From JAJYKC01 sp963823105 (GTDB lineage Bacteria > Acidobacteriota > Terriglobia > Bryobacterales > Bryobacteraceae), in assembly GCA_963823105.1 (NCBI GenBank), contig CAWGKC010000009.1, positions 372,001 through 436,000 of the forward strand: DNA of 64,000 bases, written 5' to 3'. Positions 34,210 to 42,832 of this stretch are shown piece by piece. The translations under genes were made by a program, and so were the position numbers. The notes under the pieces were generated by a model, which saw nothing but the letters and a program-made list of their open reading frames with translations, searched no databases and was not told where the DNA came from. The stretch's first letter is position 1, and the number at the start of each line of letters is the position of its first letter.

Positions 34210-34488
34210 ATGAAAGTAAACGACTCCAACAACGCATCCATCGCGGGCGCCGCCGCTTCAGCGGCAGCCCAGCCGCCCGCCTCCGGGCCAAAGTCCGGCG
34301 CGGCAGCGTCCCCGTCCACCGACCAAGTACAATTGTCGTCGCTTGGCAGCAGCCTCGGCGCATTACAAACGGACTCGGCGCAACGCGACGCCAAACTGAG
34401 CCAGCTCGCCGCCATGGTGAGCAACGGTTCCTACTCCGTGGACAGCAAGGCCGTCAGCGCCGCCATGGTGGCTCACGCCGGAGGGTAA
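34210..34488 (+). CDS. flgM: Anti-sigma-28 factor FlgM
   Basis: Small, largely disordered protein of 92 aa that binds FliA and is exported when the hook is complete. The C-terminal half matches FlgM: VQLSSLGSSLGALQ, then AQRDAKLSQLAAMVSNGSYSVDSKAVSAAMVAH, the sigma-binding helices. The N-terminal half is Ala/Ser/Pro-rich low complexity. The ATG is the first after the sigma-28 promoter; an AGGAGG at about 34185 is further away (about 19 bases) than usual. The gene order flgM-flgN-flgK-flgL is the standard late flagellar set. Confidence 0.87.
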   Translation: MKVNDSNNASIAGAAASAAAQPPASGPKSGAAASPSTDQVQLSSLGSSLGALQTDSAQRDAKLSQLAAMVSNGSYSVDSKAVSAAMVAHAGG

Positions 34489-34512
34489 GCAACCCCACCG
34501 GGGATTTGTCCG

Positions 34513-34857
34513 ATGCCGAGCCAAGAGAATTTCGAGGCCGTCTTCGCCGCTCTCACCGGCTGCCGCGGCGCGCTCTTGTCGGTTTCACCTGTCGAGTTGG
34601 AACGCGCCGGCGAATCGCTGGAGCGGACGTCGCGAGTTCTTGCCGCCGCATTGACGGGGTCCAACATCACCCTCGCCGAGGCCCAGCGTCTGCGGGCGGA
34701 GATCGTTCCCCTTCGCGCCCTCGCCGGACGGGCCTGCCACTATTTCGACGCCTTATCCAAACTCTCTTCCCCCGAGGACGATTCGTTGCAAAACTACACG
34801 CCGAATGGAACGCCCCAAGGCGCAACTCCGGCGGGACACTTGGTGCTCCATGGGTAA
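34513..34857 (+). CDS. FlgN-like flagellar export chaperone
   Basis: Helical protein of 114 aa between flgM and flgK, the usual place of FlgN, the chaperone of FlgK and FlgL. It is predicted to form long helices (NFEAVFAALTGCRGALLSV, ESLERTSRVLAAALTG, EAQRLRAEIVPLRALAGRA). Sequence similarity to FlgN is not obvious by eye; position is the main argument. The last 8 bases overlap the flgK start. Confidence 0.6.
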   Translation: MPSQENFEAVFAALTGCRGALLSVSPVELERAGESLERTSRVLAAALTGSNITLAEAQRLRAEIVPLRALAGRACHYFDALSKLSSPEDDSLQNYTPNGTPQGATPAGHLVLHG

Positions 34858-36214
34858 CCTCATGACCGCGCTGCTCAATTCGGGCAACGCCCTGCAGGCC
34901 TACAACCAGGCCCTGAACGTCACCGAAAACAACACCTTGAACGCCTCCACGCCGGGCTATGCGGCCCAGACGGCCTCCTTCATCGCCATGCCGTTCGATC
35001 CCTCGGTCGGGCTGCCCGGAGGCGTCATGTCCGGACCGGTGCAGAGTTCCAGGGACGCCTTCGCCGAGCAGGCCGTGCAGCAGCGATCCTCCGCGCTGGG
35101 CGCTTCCTCCCAGCAGGCCACGGACCTCAATAACATCCAGCAACTGTTCAGCCTCTCCAGCACCAATGGCGTGTCCGCCAGCATGGACACGCTGTTCCAA
35201 AGTTTCTCGGCGCTCTCTATCAATCCGAACGACCCGGTCGCCCGCCAAACGGTCCTCAACGACGCCCAGCAGGTCGCCCAGTCCTTTAACACCATCGGCA
35301 ACGGACTCGCCAGCGCCAGCGCGGCCGAGACCCAGAAGGCCGCTTCCACCATCACCAACATCAATTCACTCGCCGCTCAAATCGCCCAGTTGAACGGCCA
35401 GCGGCAGCAGAACAACACCGGAGCGCCCGACGCCGGCAACGATGCCAAGCTGTACTCCGATCTGGAGCAACTCTCCCAATACGCCGGCTTCAGCGCCCTG
35501 CAGCAACCGGATGGTTCCGTTACGGTCTTCCTGGGCGGCCAGACGCCCATCGTCATGGGAAACCAGAGTCTGCCCATTCAGGGCGATTTTTCTCTCCCCC
35601 AAATGCGCGTCTTGAACGCCCAGGGCAACGACATCACCGCGCAGATCTCCTCCGGCCAGTTGAGCGCCGAAATCAACGTTCAGAACAATCTCATCCCCTC
35701 GTATCTGACCAAGGTGAATACCTTGGCCCAGGGACTTGCCGATCAGGTGAATACCACGCTATCTCAAGGTGTCGATCAAAACGGCAACGCCCCGGTAAAC
35801 AATCTCTTCACATACAATGCGGCCAACGGCGCGGCGCAAACCCTCGCCGTCAATCCCGCTCATGACCACCGATCAAATCGCCGCCGCTCTCCCACAAGCC
35901 CCCGGCGGAAACGGCAATGCCTCAATGTCGCGGCGCTTACGTCGACCCCCACCCTCGGCAGCTACACCTTCGACCAATATTTCGGCGCACTAGGCGGGCA
36001 GGCGGGCAGCGACATCGCCAACGCCAACTCCAACCAGACCAACGATCAGCAATCGTTGACCCAGGCCCAAAGCCTGCGCTCGCAGGTTTCCGGCGTTTCG
36101 CTCGACGCCGAAGCCGTCAGCCTCATTCAATTCCAACGGTCCTACCAGGCCGTCGCCAAAATGGTGACCGTGCTCGACGATCTCACCAACACTTTGATCA
36201 GCATGCTTCCATAG
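34850..36214 (+). CDS. flgK: Flagellar hook-associated protein FlgK (locally frame-scrambled)
   Basis: Hook-filament junction protein, 454 aa. The N-terminal rod/hook motif is clear (LMTALLNSGNALQAYNQALNVTENN followed by ASTPGYA), as is the C-terminal SGVSLDAEAVSLIQFQRSYQAVAKMVTVLDDLTNTLISML. Between about 35861 and 35920 the frame reads an Arg-rich, flagellin-unlike stretch; in the next phase the same bases read MTTDQIAAALPQAPGGNGNA, which fits the protein. One extra base near 35861 and one missing near 35920 restore the frame, so the true protein probably differs over about 20 residues. The ATG at 34850 is chosen because it starts the conserved helix. Confidence 0.88.
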   Translation: MGNLMTALLNSGNALQAYNQALNVTENNTLNASTPGYAAQTASFIAMPFDPSVGLPGGVMSGPVQSSRDAFAEQAVQQRSSALGASSQQATDLNNIQQLFSLSSTNGVSASMDTLFQSFSALSINPNDPVARQTVLNDAQQVAQSFNTIGNGLASASAAETQKAASTITNINSLAAQIAQLNGQRQQNNTGAPDAGNDAKLYSDLEQLSQYAGFSALQQPDGSVTVFLGGQTPIVMGNQSLPIQGDFSLPQMRVLNAQGNDITAQISSGQLSAEINVQNNLIPSYLTKVNTLAQGLADQVNTTLSQGVDQNGNAPVNNLFTYNAANGAAQTLAVNPAHDHRSNRRRSPTSPRRKRQCLNVAALTSTPTLGSYTFDQYFGALGGQAGSDIANANSNQTNDQQSLTQAQSLRSQVSGVSLDAEAVSLIQFQRSYQAVAKMVTVLDDLTNTLISMLP

Positions 36215-36226
36215 GGGGAACTTTCC

Positions 36227-37132
36227 ATGCTCAGCTCGCTCGCACCCAATTATCTGGCCTTCCTCAACTCTATGGGCCAGATCCAACAGCGCCTCCTCAC
36301 CGATGAAACCCAGCTCGCCAGCGGCTTGAAGATCAATCAGATTTCCGACGCTCCCGACCAGATCGGTCCGCTCCTCCAGACCCGCTCGCAACTCTCCCAG
36401 CTCACTCAAATTACTCAAAACCTCAACCAGGTGAAATCGGAGACCGACGGATCGGAAAGCGCCCTGCAATCGGCCGTCTCCATCATGGACCAAGTGCAAA
36501 GTCTCGCCACGCAAGGGGAGCCTACCACCACCAGCGCCGCCACGCGGACCACCATCGCTCAGCAGCTTGGCACCGCGCTCACCAATCTCGTCAATCTCGC
36601 CGATACCGCCGTCGGCGGCCGGTTCGTCTTCAGCGGCAACAGCGACCAGACCCAACCCTATACCATCGATCTCACGCAGACCAATCCGGTCAGCGCCTAC
36701 GCCGGGTCGGCCGCGACGCGCCAAGTGCAGATTCCCGGCGGAACCTCGATTTCCGTGTCGCTTTCGGCCCAACAAATTTTCGACGCCTCCACGCCTCAGA
36801 CCAATGTCTTCAACGCCGTCAACGGCCTTCGGCTCGCCATGCAAAACAACGATCAGGCGGGCATCGACGCCGCCATCCCCACGCTGGCCAGCGCCGCCTC
36901 GTACCTGAATCAACAGCTCGCCTCTTACGGCTCGATTCAAAGCAACGTGAACAACGCCATCACCACCGGCGCGACAATGAACACCCAACTTCAAACCCAA
37001 CTGGCGAATATCCAGGACGCCGATTCCGCCCAAGTCATCACCGATTTGCAGCAGGCTCAAATCCAGCAGCAGGCGGCGCTCGGCGGCGAGGCGCAGTTCC
37101 CTCGCACCAGCCTCTTCAATTTCCTCGGTTAG
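36227..37132 (+). CDS. flgL: Flagellar hook-associated protein FlgL
   Basis: Second hook-filament junction protein, 301 aa, related to flagellin. N-terminal coiled part NYLAFLNSMGQIQQRLLTDETQLASGLKINQISDAPDQ and C-terminal helix NTQLQTQLANIQDADSAQVITDLQQAQIQQQAALG are characteristic; the centre GRFVFSGNSDQTQPY is the FlgL hallmark. Follows flgK by 12 bases with a GGGGAA-type ribosome binding site. Its 3' end overlaps the end of the convergent DUF457 gene by 17 bases. Confidence 0.92.
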   Translation: MLSSLAPNYLAFLNSMGQIQQRLLTDETQLASGLKINQISDAPDQIGPLLQTRSQLSQLTQITQNLNQVKSETDGSESALQSAVSIMDQVQSLATQGEPTTTSAATRTTIAQQLGTALTNLVNLADTAVGGRFVFSGNSDQTQPYTIDLTQTNPVSAYAGSAATRQVQIPGGTSISVSLSAQQIFDASTPQTNVFNAVNGLRLAMQNNDQAGIDAAIPTLASAASYLNQQLASYGSIQSNVNNAITTGATMNTQLQTQLANIQDADSAQVITDLQQAQIQQQAALGGEAQFPRTSLFNFLG

Positions 37133-38088
37133 CCCTTCCCAGGCTGAAGCTCTGCCCGATCACCCGCCCCGCTCCGTCCACCAGCGCACCCGCCCAAAAT
37201 CCGAATCGAGCGTCCCGTACCACCACGCGTGTCGCTTTGTCCACCTGGGCGTCCGGCGCCACGCTCCAGATCGGGTAGGGGCAAAAGTCGAGAAGCCATC
37301 GGAAGTTCCGAGTCGCCTTCGCCGCGGCGAGCGCCGGAGAAGGCTCCGGTTTATAGAAAGTCTCCCCCGTGTCGGGATCGAAAGTTCCGGCCAGATTCAG
37401 ATCGTACAGCCGCAAGTACGGTCGCGCCTCAACCAACCCTTGCCACGCCAACGGATTCGCCATGGAGGGAAACGCCGCGGCCTCAACCGGCGGCGATCCG
37501 TCGTACAGACGCGATTCGAGCGTCGCTACGGCCCGCTCGTGAGCCAATCCGCGTCCTCCGTTGTAAAAACACAAAAACGCCAGCGCCGCCCACGCCGCCC
37601 CTCCGCCAGACCCTTTTCGCGCGCCCATTTCGGAGCTCACCAACCGGCCCAGCATCGGAGCGAAGACGGCCATTAGCAGCGCCGCCCAGATCCACACATC
37701 GACGACGGCGGTCCAATCGCCGCGAAACCATCTGCTCCGACACCGGCGAAAGCAATCGGATCCCGTAAGGATTCGTCCAATCCAGGATCAGATGGGACGC
37801 TACCGCGATCGCGGCGATCAGCCACGCCCGCCAGGCGCCGGCGAACGACTTCCGCATCCCGCAAATCACCAGCGCGGGCAGCGCCGCCATCACCGGCAAA
37901 AACAACACCGAATGCGTGATCCAGCGGTGATAGTGCAGATAATTGAGCGCCCCGCCCGACGCCGAGACAATGTCGATATCCGGCGCGTTCGCCGCCAGAA
38001 TCAGCAACAGCGTCGAGCGCGGGTACAGTTTTCCCAGCCCCGCCCGGCCGAGCATCACTCCCGTCAGCGAGTGTGTGAGTGGGTCCAT
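37116..38088 (-). pseudogene. YdjM/DUF457-like membrane metal-dependent hydrolase, frameshifted
   Basis: Membrane protein with the N-terminal pattern MDPLTHSLTGVMLGRAG and HYHRWITHSVLFLP, HLILDWTNPYGIRLLSP, i.e. His/Asp residues of the LexA-regulated YdjM family. One extra base near 37731 breaks the frame after SPVSEQ; the next frame continues WFRGDWTAVVDVWIWAALLMAVF and a soluble C-terminal part ending at 37116. Joined length about 323 aa. The ATG overlaps the end of the lipid kinase gene by 25 bases, so both are one minus-strand operon. Probably intact in the organism. Confidence 0.78.
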
Positions 38089-39059
38089 TCTTTCGGTAGC
38101 CCGGCGGCGTGGGGCCGCGTCCGGGCGCGGAATCCGGGCGGCGTCAGCAGAGTGATCGCGTCCGGAACGATCTCGATCGCCGCCGGCAGCCATCCGGCGA
38201 ATTCGCCGTCCACTTGCGCGTAGATTCGTTCGCTCGCGCCCCTCTCGAACAGCGCCTCGGTGCCGTGCAGAATATGGACACCCTCGATCCGATCCAGCCG
38301 CCGGAGCGCAATGCCCGTCAGGTATTTCAAATACGCCAACGCGCTGCTTCCCTCAAACAGCACGATCTCGAAGTGGTCGTCGAGCAACGACACGCTGCGG
38401 GCGATTTCGATGTCTCCTCCGTAATTGCGCACCCGGCTCGCGAGGGCGAAGCTCACCTTATGCCTCTTTCCGTTCACCCGGATCTCGAACTCCGGCAAGC
38501 TGCGGCCCAGTTGAGCGAAGCCGCCCAGCCAATAGGCCGCCTTGCCCAGCGCCGACTTCCAACCCGCGCTCATGTGATACACGATATCGGCGTCGAGCCC
38601 CACTCCCGCCATCAAAAGAAAGTAGCGCCCCTCCGGATGCATCTCGTTGCGGATCGCGCCGCAGGCCACACGCTCGGCCACGCTTCCACCCACCAGCCCC
38701 GCGGCGCGCTCCATCGTTTTCCCCAGCCCAAGCTCGACGGCCAGCACGTTCGCCGTGCCGCCGGGAAGAATCGCCAGTGGAACCGTGGAACGGATCATCC
38801 CGTTCACCACCTCGTTGATCGTCCCGTCGCCGCCCGCGGCTAGAATCAGGTCCGCCCCTTCCGCCACGCAATCGGCGGCGATCGCCGTGGCCGTGCCCGG
38901 TCCTGTCGTCGGCAGCGCCTGAACGTCGTGGCCGGCGCGCGAAAGCGTGTCCAGAGCGCTCCATAGCCGCCGCTTCCCCTTGCCCGTCAATTGCCCCGCG
39001 AACGGATTGTAGATTAAGAAAGCTTTGTTATACACCGGAACCAGTGAGCGCTTCTGCAA
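38064..39059 (-). CDS. YegS/DgkB-like lipid (diacylglycerol) kinase
   Basis: Predicted lipid kinase of 331 aa, cytoplasmic face of the membrane. NPFAG near the N-terminus, AAGGDGTINEVVNG nucleotide-binding loop and ILPGGTANVLAVELG are the hallmark blocks; the C-terminal beta-sandwich carries DGEFAG. The start is given as TTG at 39057-39059; a GTG eight codons later would remove only the non-conserved leader. Phosphorylates diacylglycerol, sphingoid base or another lipid; the exact substrate is not readable. Confidence 0.86.
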   Translation of the reverse strand: MQKRSLVPVYNKAFLIYNPFAGQLTGKGKRRLWSALDTLSRAGHDVQALPTTGPGTATAIAADCVAEGADLILAAGGDGTINEVVNGMIRSTVPLAILPGGTANVLAVELGLGKTMERAAGLVGGSVAERVACGAIRNEMHPEGRYFLLMAGVGLDADIVYHMSAGWKSALGKAAYWLGGFAQLGRSLPEFEIRVNGKRHKVSFALASRVRNYGGDIEIARSVSLLDDHFEIVLFEGSSALAYLKYLTGIALRRLDRIEGVHILHGTEALFERGASERIYAQVDGEFAGWLPAAIEIVPDAITLLTPPGFRARTRPHAAGLPKEWTHSHTR

Positions 39060-39104
39060 TACCCTCCATAATTATAGACGGGCGTTCAAGCGCGATCCCG
39101 ACCC

Positions 39105-41093
39105 ATGACCGAATCAGCGAACCTTTCTAAACAAATCGAACGGCTCCGCGACACCCTGCGGCGTCACGAACATCTTTACTACGTCCTCGACCGGCCCGAG
39201 ATTAGCGACGCCGAATACGACGCCCTCATGTTGCGGTTGAAGGACCTCGAGACCGCGCATCCCGAGCTTGTCACCGCCGATTCGCCCACCCAGCGCGTCG
39301 GCGGCCAGCCGCGAGAGGGCTTCGTCAAAGTCGCCCACAGCTCCCCCATGCTCAGCCTCGACAACGCCCTGAACGAGGGCGAGGTGCGCGAGTTCGACCG
39401 CCGTGTGCGAGAATCGCTCGCCGGAGAGGAGTTTTTCTACGTCGCCGAATTGAAGCTGGACGGCCTTTCGATGGCCGCTCATTTTCGCGGCGGCCAATTC
39501 GTCCAGGCCATCACCAGGGGCGACGGCCAGGTGGGCGAAGACGTCACCGCCAACGCCCGCACCATCCGCTCCCTCCCGCTGCGGGTGTCCGATGCGCCCG
39601 CCGCGTTCGAAGTCCGTGGCGAGGCATTAATGAACCGCCGCGCCTTCGAGCGTTTGAACTCCGAGCGCGAATCGGCCGGACTGGAGCGGTTCGCCAACCC
39701 TCGCAACGCCGCCGCCGGAGCCTTGCGCGCGCTCGATCCCGCCGTCACCGCCTCCCGCTCGCTCGACTACCACGTCTATTTCCTCTTCGAAAACGGTCAG
39801 CCCCTTCTGCCCAGCCAGTGGGAGTCGCTAGAGGCCCTGCGCCGCATGGGCTTTAACGTCAACCCCCATCGCCGCCGCTGCGCCGATATCGGCGAAGCGC
39901 TCGCCTTCTTCGCCGAAGTGGAGGCCAAGCGCGACACGCTTCCCTACGAGATCGACGGCGTGGTGTTAAAGGTCGATTCGCTCGAACAGCAACGGCGCCT
40001 CGGCTGGACCGCTAAAGCGCCGCGCTGGGCCATCGCCTACAAATTCCCCGCGCGCCAGGAGGAAACCGAAGTCGAAAACATCGACGTCCAGGTGGGCCGC
40101 ACCGGCGCCTTAACCCCGGTGGCGTGGCTGAAACCCGTCGTCGTGGGCGGCGTCACCGTCTCCCGCGCCACCCTCCACAACGAGGACGAAATCGAGAGGC
40201 TCGGCGTCCAAATTGGAGACCGTGTCCTGATCGAGCGTAGCGGCGACGTGATCCCGAAAGTCGTGCGCGTCGTCAGTCCCGGCCACGAGCGCCGTCCCTT
40301 CACTATGCCCTCCCACTGTCCCGTCTGCGGCGGCGGAATCGTGCGCGACCCCGGCGGCGTTGCGTCGCGTTGCGTCAACACCAATTGCCCCGCCCGCTTG
40401 AAGGAGAGCGTCCTGCACTTCGCCGCCCGCGGCGTCATGGACATCGACGGCCTCGGCGACGTCCTGGCCGATCAACTTGTCGACCGCGGCCTCGTGACGA
40501 GCGTCGCCGATCTCTATACCCTCACCGTGGACCAACTCGCCTCGCTCGAACGCATGGGCGCCAAGTCCGCGCAAAAGGTCTGGGACAACATCCAACGCTC
40601 CCGCCAGCGCCCCCTGCCGCGCGTGTTGAACGGCCTCGGCATCCCCTTCGTCGGCGAGCGCACCGCGCAGATCCTCGCCGACACCTTCGGCGATCTCGAT
40701 TCCATCGCCGCCGCCTCACCCGACGCCCTCCAGCAAGCCGAGGAGGTCGGCCCGAAAGTGGCCGCCTCCATCCGCGGCTTCTTCGACGAACCCCGCAATC
40801 GCGAACTCGTCGAACGCCTCCGCGCGCAAGGTCTGGTATTCACTCACGAGCGGACGCGCAAGAGCGGCAAACTCGAAGGCAAGACCTTCGTCCTCACCGG
40901 AACCTTGCCCACCCTCACCCGCGAGGAGGCCAAACTGCGCATCGAAGCGGCCGGCGGCAAGGTCGCCTCCGCCGTAAGCGCCAAAACCCACTACGTCGTC
41001 GCCGGCGCCGACGCCGGATCGAAACTCAAAAAAGCGCGGACTCTCGGCACCGAAATTCTGGACGAGGCCGCGCTGCTCGATATGCTGAAATAG
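39105..41093 (+). CDS. ligA: NAD-dependent DNA ligase
   Basis: Seals nicks using NAD+. Domain Ia (HLYYVLDRPEISDAEYD), adenylation domain with Lys117 in AELKLDGLSM, OB fold, four-cysteine zinc finger CPVCGGG...RCVNTNCPARL, helix-hairpin-helix domain and C-terminal BRCT (GKTFVLTGTLPTLTREEAK). 662 aa, standard length. Stand-alone and followed by a DedA-like gene after about 20 bases. Confidence 0.96.
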   Translation: MTESANLSKQIERLRDTLRRHEHLYYVLDRPEISDAEYDALMLRLKDLETAHPELVTADSPTQRVGGQPREGFVKVAHSSPMLSLDNALNEGEVREFDRRVRESLAGEEFFYVAELKLDGLSMAAHFRGGQFVQAITRGDGQVGEDVTANARTIRSLPLRVSDAPAAFEVRGEALMNRRAFERLNSERESAGLERFANPRNAAAGALRALDPAVTASRSLDYHVYFLFENGQPLLPSQWESLEALRRMGFNVNPHRRRCADIGEALAFFAEVEAKRDTLPYEIDGVVLKVDSLEQQRRLGWTAKAPRWAIAYKFPARQEETEVENIDVQVGRTGALTPVAWLKPVVVGGVTVSRATLHNEDEIERLGVQIGDRVLIERSGDVIPKVVRVVSPGHERRPFTMPSHCPVCGGGIVRDPGGVASRCVNTNCPARLKESVLHFAARGVMDIDGLGDVLADQLVDRGLVTSVADLYTLTVDQLASLERMGAKSAQKVWDNIQRSRQRPLPRVLNGLGIPFVGERTAQILADTFGDLDSIAAASPDALQQAEEVGPKVAASIRGFFDEPRNRELVERLRAQGLVFTHERTRKSGKLEGKTFVLTGTLPTLTREEAKLRIEAAGGKVASAVSAKTHYVVAGADAGSKLKKARTLGTEILDEAALLDMLK

Positions 41094-41112
41094 AGATTCG
41101 GAGCCCGTTCCC

Positions 41113-41721
41113 CTGCACTCTCTCGTTCAAACTCTCGTCGCCTGGGGTCCCCTCGGCGTCTTCTTCATCGCCATCCTCGATTCGGCCGGCATCCCCCTCG
41201 TCGCCGGCGTAGACGTGCTGATCGTCTATCTCTCCTATCGCAATCACGACCTCGCCTTGCGGGTGGCGGGCCTCGCCGTGGCTGGGTCGCTCATCGGCAG
41301 CTTTGTCCTCTACTTTCTCGCGCGCAAAGGCGGGGAGCGCTACCTCGCCAAGTACACCTCCAAAGGACGCGGCGCCATCTTGCGCCGGTGGTTCACCCGC
41401 TACGGAATGGTCACCGTCGTCGTCCCCGCTCTGTTCCCCATCCCCTTGCCGATGAAAATCTTCATCCTCTCGGCCGGCGCGTTGGGCGTCCATCCCCTGG
41501 TCTTCGCCGCCGTCGTCGCCGGCGCCCGCTCCATCCGATATTTCGGACTGGCGTGGCTTGGCACCAGGCTCGGCGGTGGCACGATGCCGTTCTTAAAGAG
41601 CCACCTGGGCGTCACGCTCCTGATCGCGGCGGCGGTGTTCATCGGCCTCTTTCTGCTCGTCCACTATTTCGGCCCGAAACCGAAGCCCGAGCCGAAGCTC
41701 GCGGCGGCCGGCCGCGCCTAA
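41113..41721 (+). CDS. DedA/VTT-domain membrane protein
   Basis: Polytopic membrane protein of about 200 aa with a VTT/DedA fold, a family linked to polyprenyl-phosphate or lipid transport. GPLGVFFIAILDSAGIPLVAGVD at the start, FLARKGGERYLAKY, and RWFTRYGMVTVVVPALFPIPLPMKIFILSAGALG with the conserved Arg/Pro re-entrant segment. No ATG is available: a CTG at 41113 with GGAG 10 bases upstream keeps the first helix, whereas the GTG at 41215 would delete it. The stop overlaps the stop of tonB by 4 bases (convergent). Confidence 0.76.
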   Translation: MHSLVQTLVAWGPLGVFFIAILDSAGIPLVAGVDVLIVYLSYRNHDLALRVAGLAVAGSLIGSFVLYFLARKGGERYLAKYTSKGRGAILRRWFTRYGMVTVVVPALFPIPLPMKIFILSAGALGVHPLVFAAVVAGARSIRYFGLAWLGTRLGGGTMPFLKSHLGVTLLIAAAVFIGLFLLVHYFGPKPKPEPKLAAAGRA

Positions 41722-42446
41722 TTCAATCGGAAGTGTACGTCGATCGGACAAATCACCTCCACCGGCTCGCCATTCAACAGCGTCGGCTTGTAGATCCATT
41801 GGCGCACGGCGTCGAGCGCCGCCTTCACCAGCAGCGGATGTCCGCTCACGACGTGTAAGTCTTCGATCGTTCCATCTCTCGCGATCACACCCACCAACTC
41901 CACCGTCCCGGAGATACGCGCCTGGCGCGCCAAGGGCGGATAGGCGGGAACCACCCGGCGCAGCAACTTCGCCTCCTGCACGCCGCTTCCGACGCGGAGC
42001 GGCTTCGCGGGCGCGGTCTCGGCGCGCGTCTCCGTCTTCGCGGGCGGTGGCGGCGCGGCCTTCGACAACAATCCGAACGGATCGCCCGTCGCCGCGCCAA
42101 TTCCGCCGGGAACGCCGGTCCCGGAAGCCGCAATCACCGGCGCCGATGGCGCGTCGACGATGATCGCGGCGCGCGGCGGGATACGCGCCGGCGCCGTAAA
42201 CGCCGGCGTCCTGGGCGTTGGATTCGTCGTCGCCGGCCGTTTCTGCGTTTGCGCCGGCGGCGCGGCGGCCGGCGGCGGAAGCGGAAGCGTGAGCGGCGAC
42301 GCCGTCTGCATCAGCGACAAATGGCTGGTATAAATTAGCGGAAGTAGCACCGCCAAGGCAACCAACAGCGACTGCGAAGCGAGCGAGGCGAGGAAGCTCC
42401 AGCGCCCTCCCGTCGGATGACCGGCCAGAATCGATTGTTCGAACAT
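41718..42446 (-). CDS. TonB-family energy transducer
   Basis: Periplasm-spanning protein of 242 aa that transmits proton-motive force to outer-membrane receptors. One N-terminal membrane helix (FLASLASQSLLVALAVLLPLIY), a long Pro/Ala-rich spacer, and the TonB C-terminal domain: RVVPAYPPLARQARISGTVELVGVIARDG then WIYKPTLLNGEPVEV. No exbB or exbD neighbour. Could serve the BtuB-like receptor 10 kb away. Divergent from the subtilase pair with a 386-base intergenic region. Confidence 0.87.
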   Translation of the reverse strand: MFEQSILAGHPTGGRWSFLASLASQSLLVALAVLLPLIYTSHLSLMQTASPLTLPLPPPAAAPPAQTQKRPATTNPTPRTPAFTAPARIPPRAAIIVDAPSAPVIAASGTGVPGGIGAATGDPFGLLSKAAPPPPAKTETRAETAPAKPLRVGSGVQEAKLLRRVVPAYPPLARQARISGTVELVGVIARDGTIEDLHVVSGHPLLVKAALDAVRQWIYKPTLLNGEPVEVICPIDVHFRLN

Positions 42447-42832
42447 GCACCCGTATAGACACCGGCATTCCGGGCCAGGTTCCCATCTCCACGGTTCCTC
42501 GAAAAACCGCTGTCTTCGATCGCCCCCCGCGCCGAGGAAGCGTCACACCCCGGACCGCATCGGACAATTTGTCGTCTTCGCCCCGTATCGTGTCGCGGAT
42601 CGGACGGGCGTCTGATTCCCCACGGGACCCGGGATCGCTGGACTAATTCCTGCCCCGCGCTCCCTAAGGCACCGTTCCAGAGCGTCTTCGGCGCACGGGA
42701 TCGAAGATCCCGGCAGTTCCGGCGCCGACTCCCGTCCATCGGCCCCCGCGACAGTTTGTCCGATGACTCGTTACATCAACCTAGTCTTTGCAATAGTTTA
42801 CGGATGGCCGCCCATCTGCTCAAGCAGTTGAC
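42447..42832. other. Divergent promoter region between tonB and the subtilases
   Basis: 386 bases without a supportable gene. It contains two related short dyads described separately and otherwise GC-rich sequence with several copies of GGGATC or its complement (about 42630-42720). A promoter for each divergent gene is expected here, but I could not assign one. Confidence 0.4.
42558..42765. repeat. Pair of related dyad sites in inverted orientation
   Basis: CATCGGACAATTTGTCG at 42558-42574 and the reverse complement of a 15/17 match at 42749-42765. Each copy is itself a dyad centred on GACAnnnTGTC. Two such sites flanking the divergent promoter region are what a dimeric regulator with looping would use; terminal repeats of a small mobile element are an alternative. 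Confidence 0.4.
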
